From NCBI GenBank assembly GCA_019750915.1, contig JAIENY010000014.1, positions 1 to 64,000 on the forward strand: a DNA stretch of 64,000 bases, read 5' to 3'. The notes beneath the pieces are model-generated. The model did no database searches, had not been told where the DNA came from, and saw nothing but the letters and a program-made list of their open reading frames with translations. Positions 63,543 to 64,000 of the stretch are shown here, in pieces. Positions within the stretch are counted from its first letter, which is position 1, and each line of letters opens with the position of its first letter. This DNA is from Xanthobacteraceae bacterium. GTDB lineage: Bacteria > Pseudomonadota > Alphaproteobacteria > Rhizobiales > Xanthobacteraceae. The translations under genes were made by a program, and so were the position numbers.

Positions 63543-64000
63543 ATGGCAAGTTTCATTCCGGATTCGTCCGTGGTGTCGGATGTTCGGTTTTCTCCGAATT
63601 TCAACGAGCGCAAGGGTGGACGGCAGCCCGACATGATCGTGCTGCACTACACCGGCATGAGCGATGCCGAGAGCGCGCTGACGCGCCTTACCGGCGCTGG
63701 GACTGATGTGTCGGCCCACTACGTCGTGCTTGAGGACGGCGGTATTGTGCAATGCGTGCCGGAGGCTCTGAGGGCCTGGCATGCCGGGCAATCGGCATGG
63801 GCTGGCGAAACCGATATCAATTCGGCCTCGATCGGAATTGAGATCGTCAACCGGGGCCATGATTTCGGCTATCAGGATTTTCCGTTACGGCAGGTTGCTG
63901 CGGTTATCGCGCTTTGCAAAGGCATCATGCTGCGCCGGAAGGTGCCGAAGCATCGTGTGCTCGCCCACTCCGACGTCGCGCCCGCCCGCAAGAAGGATCC
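63543..64000 (+). CDS. N-acetylmuramoyl-L-alanine amidase (AmiD/AmpD-like), partial
   Basis: Cuts the amide bond between MurNAc and L-Ala; cell-wall remodelling or recycling. 152 residues are visible and the rest lies beyond the window. Amidase_2 domain: MIVLHYTGMSDAESAL (first His), VSAHYVVLEDGGIVQCVPE, RAWHAGQSAW (second), SIGIEIVNRGHD, then HRVLAHSDVAPARKKDP (third His, Asp). The start is taken at ATG 63543 (AAAGG five bases before); an in-frame ATG at 63462 is possible. No signal peptide is visible from this start. Confidence 0.9.
   Translation, partial: MASFIPDSSVVSDVRFSPNFNERKGGRQPDMIVLHYTGMSDAESALTRLTGAGTDVSAHYVVLEDGGIVQCVPEALRAWHAGQSAWAGETDINSASIGIEIVNRGHDFGYQDFPLRQVAAVIALCKGIMLRRKVPKHRVLAHSDVAPARKKD

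Overview
The window is about 64 kb of a high-GC alphaproteobacterial chromosome. The layout and protein sequences look like Nitrobacteraceae/Bradyrhizobiaceae (Bradyrhizobium, Nitrobacter, Afipia or Rhodopseudomonas-like). Reasons: a circularly permuted two-piece tmRNA next to an alpha-type SspB, DUF4169 plus ribbon-helix-helix genes after fumC, an ilv operon with a leader-peptide attenuator, and a dcw cell-wall cluster that runs on into lpxC-bamD-recN-ligA. I see no prophage, insertion sequence, CRISPR array, rRNA or tRNA gene. This is core chromosome with a few accessory genes.

Layout. (1) 1-4210, minus strand: branched-chain amino acid synthesis, promoter > leader peptide > attenuator > ilvB > ilvN > LysE-type exporter > ilvC (cut by the window edge). 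(2) 4244-11532: miaA and serB diverge from overlapping start codons; then degP, a DUF2065 gene, hflC-hflK (membrane protease control) and folA-thyA (folate/dTMP). (3) 11657-12783: a two-gene chromate-transporter pair. (4) 12930-16721: permuted ssrA (tmRNA), sspB, fumC, a DUF4169 gene and two paralogous ribbon-helix-helix genes. (5) 16723-25909: a large AsmA-like protein, an FAD-linked 2-hydroxyacid dehydrogenase, a 58-residue DUF1328 membrane peptide, a UvrD/PcrA helicase and an ABC-2 exporter. (6) 26072-34531: a DUF3311/MctP-type symporter pair, a small Gly/His-rich secreted protein, an L,D-transpeptidase, a membrane-fused spermidine-synthase-like protein, a PYROXD2-like oxidoreductase, a tandem DnaA-box-like array and prmA. 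(7) 34689-38632: aminopeptidase P and ligA, convergent. (8) 38744-63115, minus strand: rsmH-ftsL-ftsI-murE-murF-mraY-murD-ftsW-murG-[alpha/beta hydrolase]-murC-murB-[DUF4239 gene on the other strand]-ddl-ftsQ-ftsA-ftsZ-lpxC-bamD-recN. (9) 63543-end: an N-acetylmuramoyl-L-alanine amidase, partial.

How the genes work together. The right-hand third makes the peptidoglycan precursor (MurA-independent steps MurB to MurG, Ddl, MraY), places it at the septum (FtsZ, A, Q, L, W, I), and adds outer-membrane functions (LpxC, BamD), with wall-remodelling enzymes nearby (amidase, L,D-transpeptidase). The tmRNA and SspB together tag stalled peptides and deliver them to ClpXP. HflKC and DegP handle membrane and periplasmic protein quality.

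The least explained signal is at 33219-33284, just after a stop codon. It is an array of 11-bp units whose first three copies are exact or near-exact DnaA boxes in helical phase. I did not find an obviously new multi-gene system. The DnaA-like array, the ilv attenuator, the tmRNA/SspB pair and the two genes inserted in the dcw cluster are the items most worth a second look.
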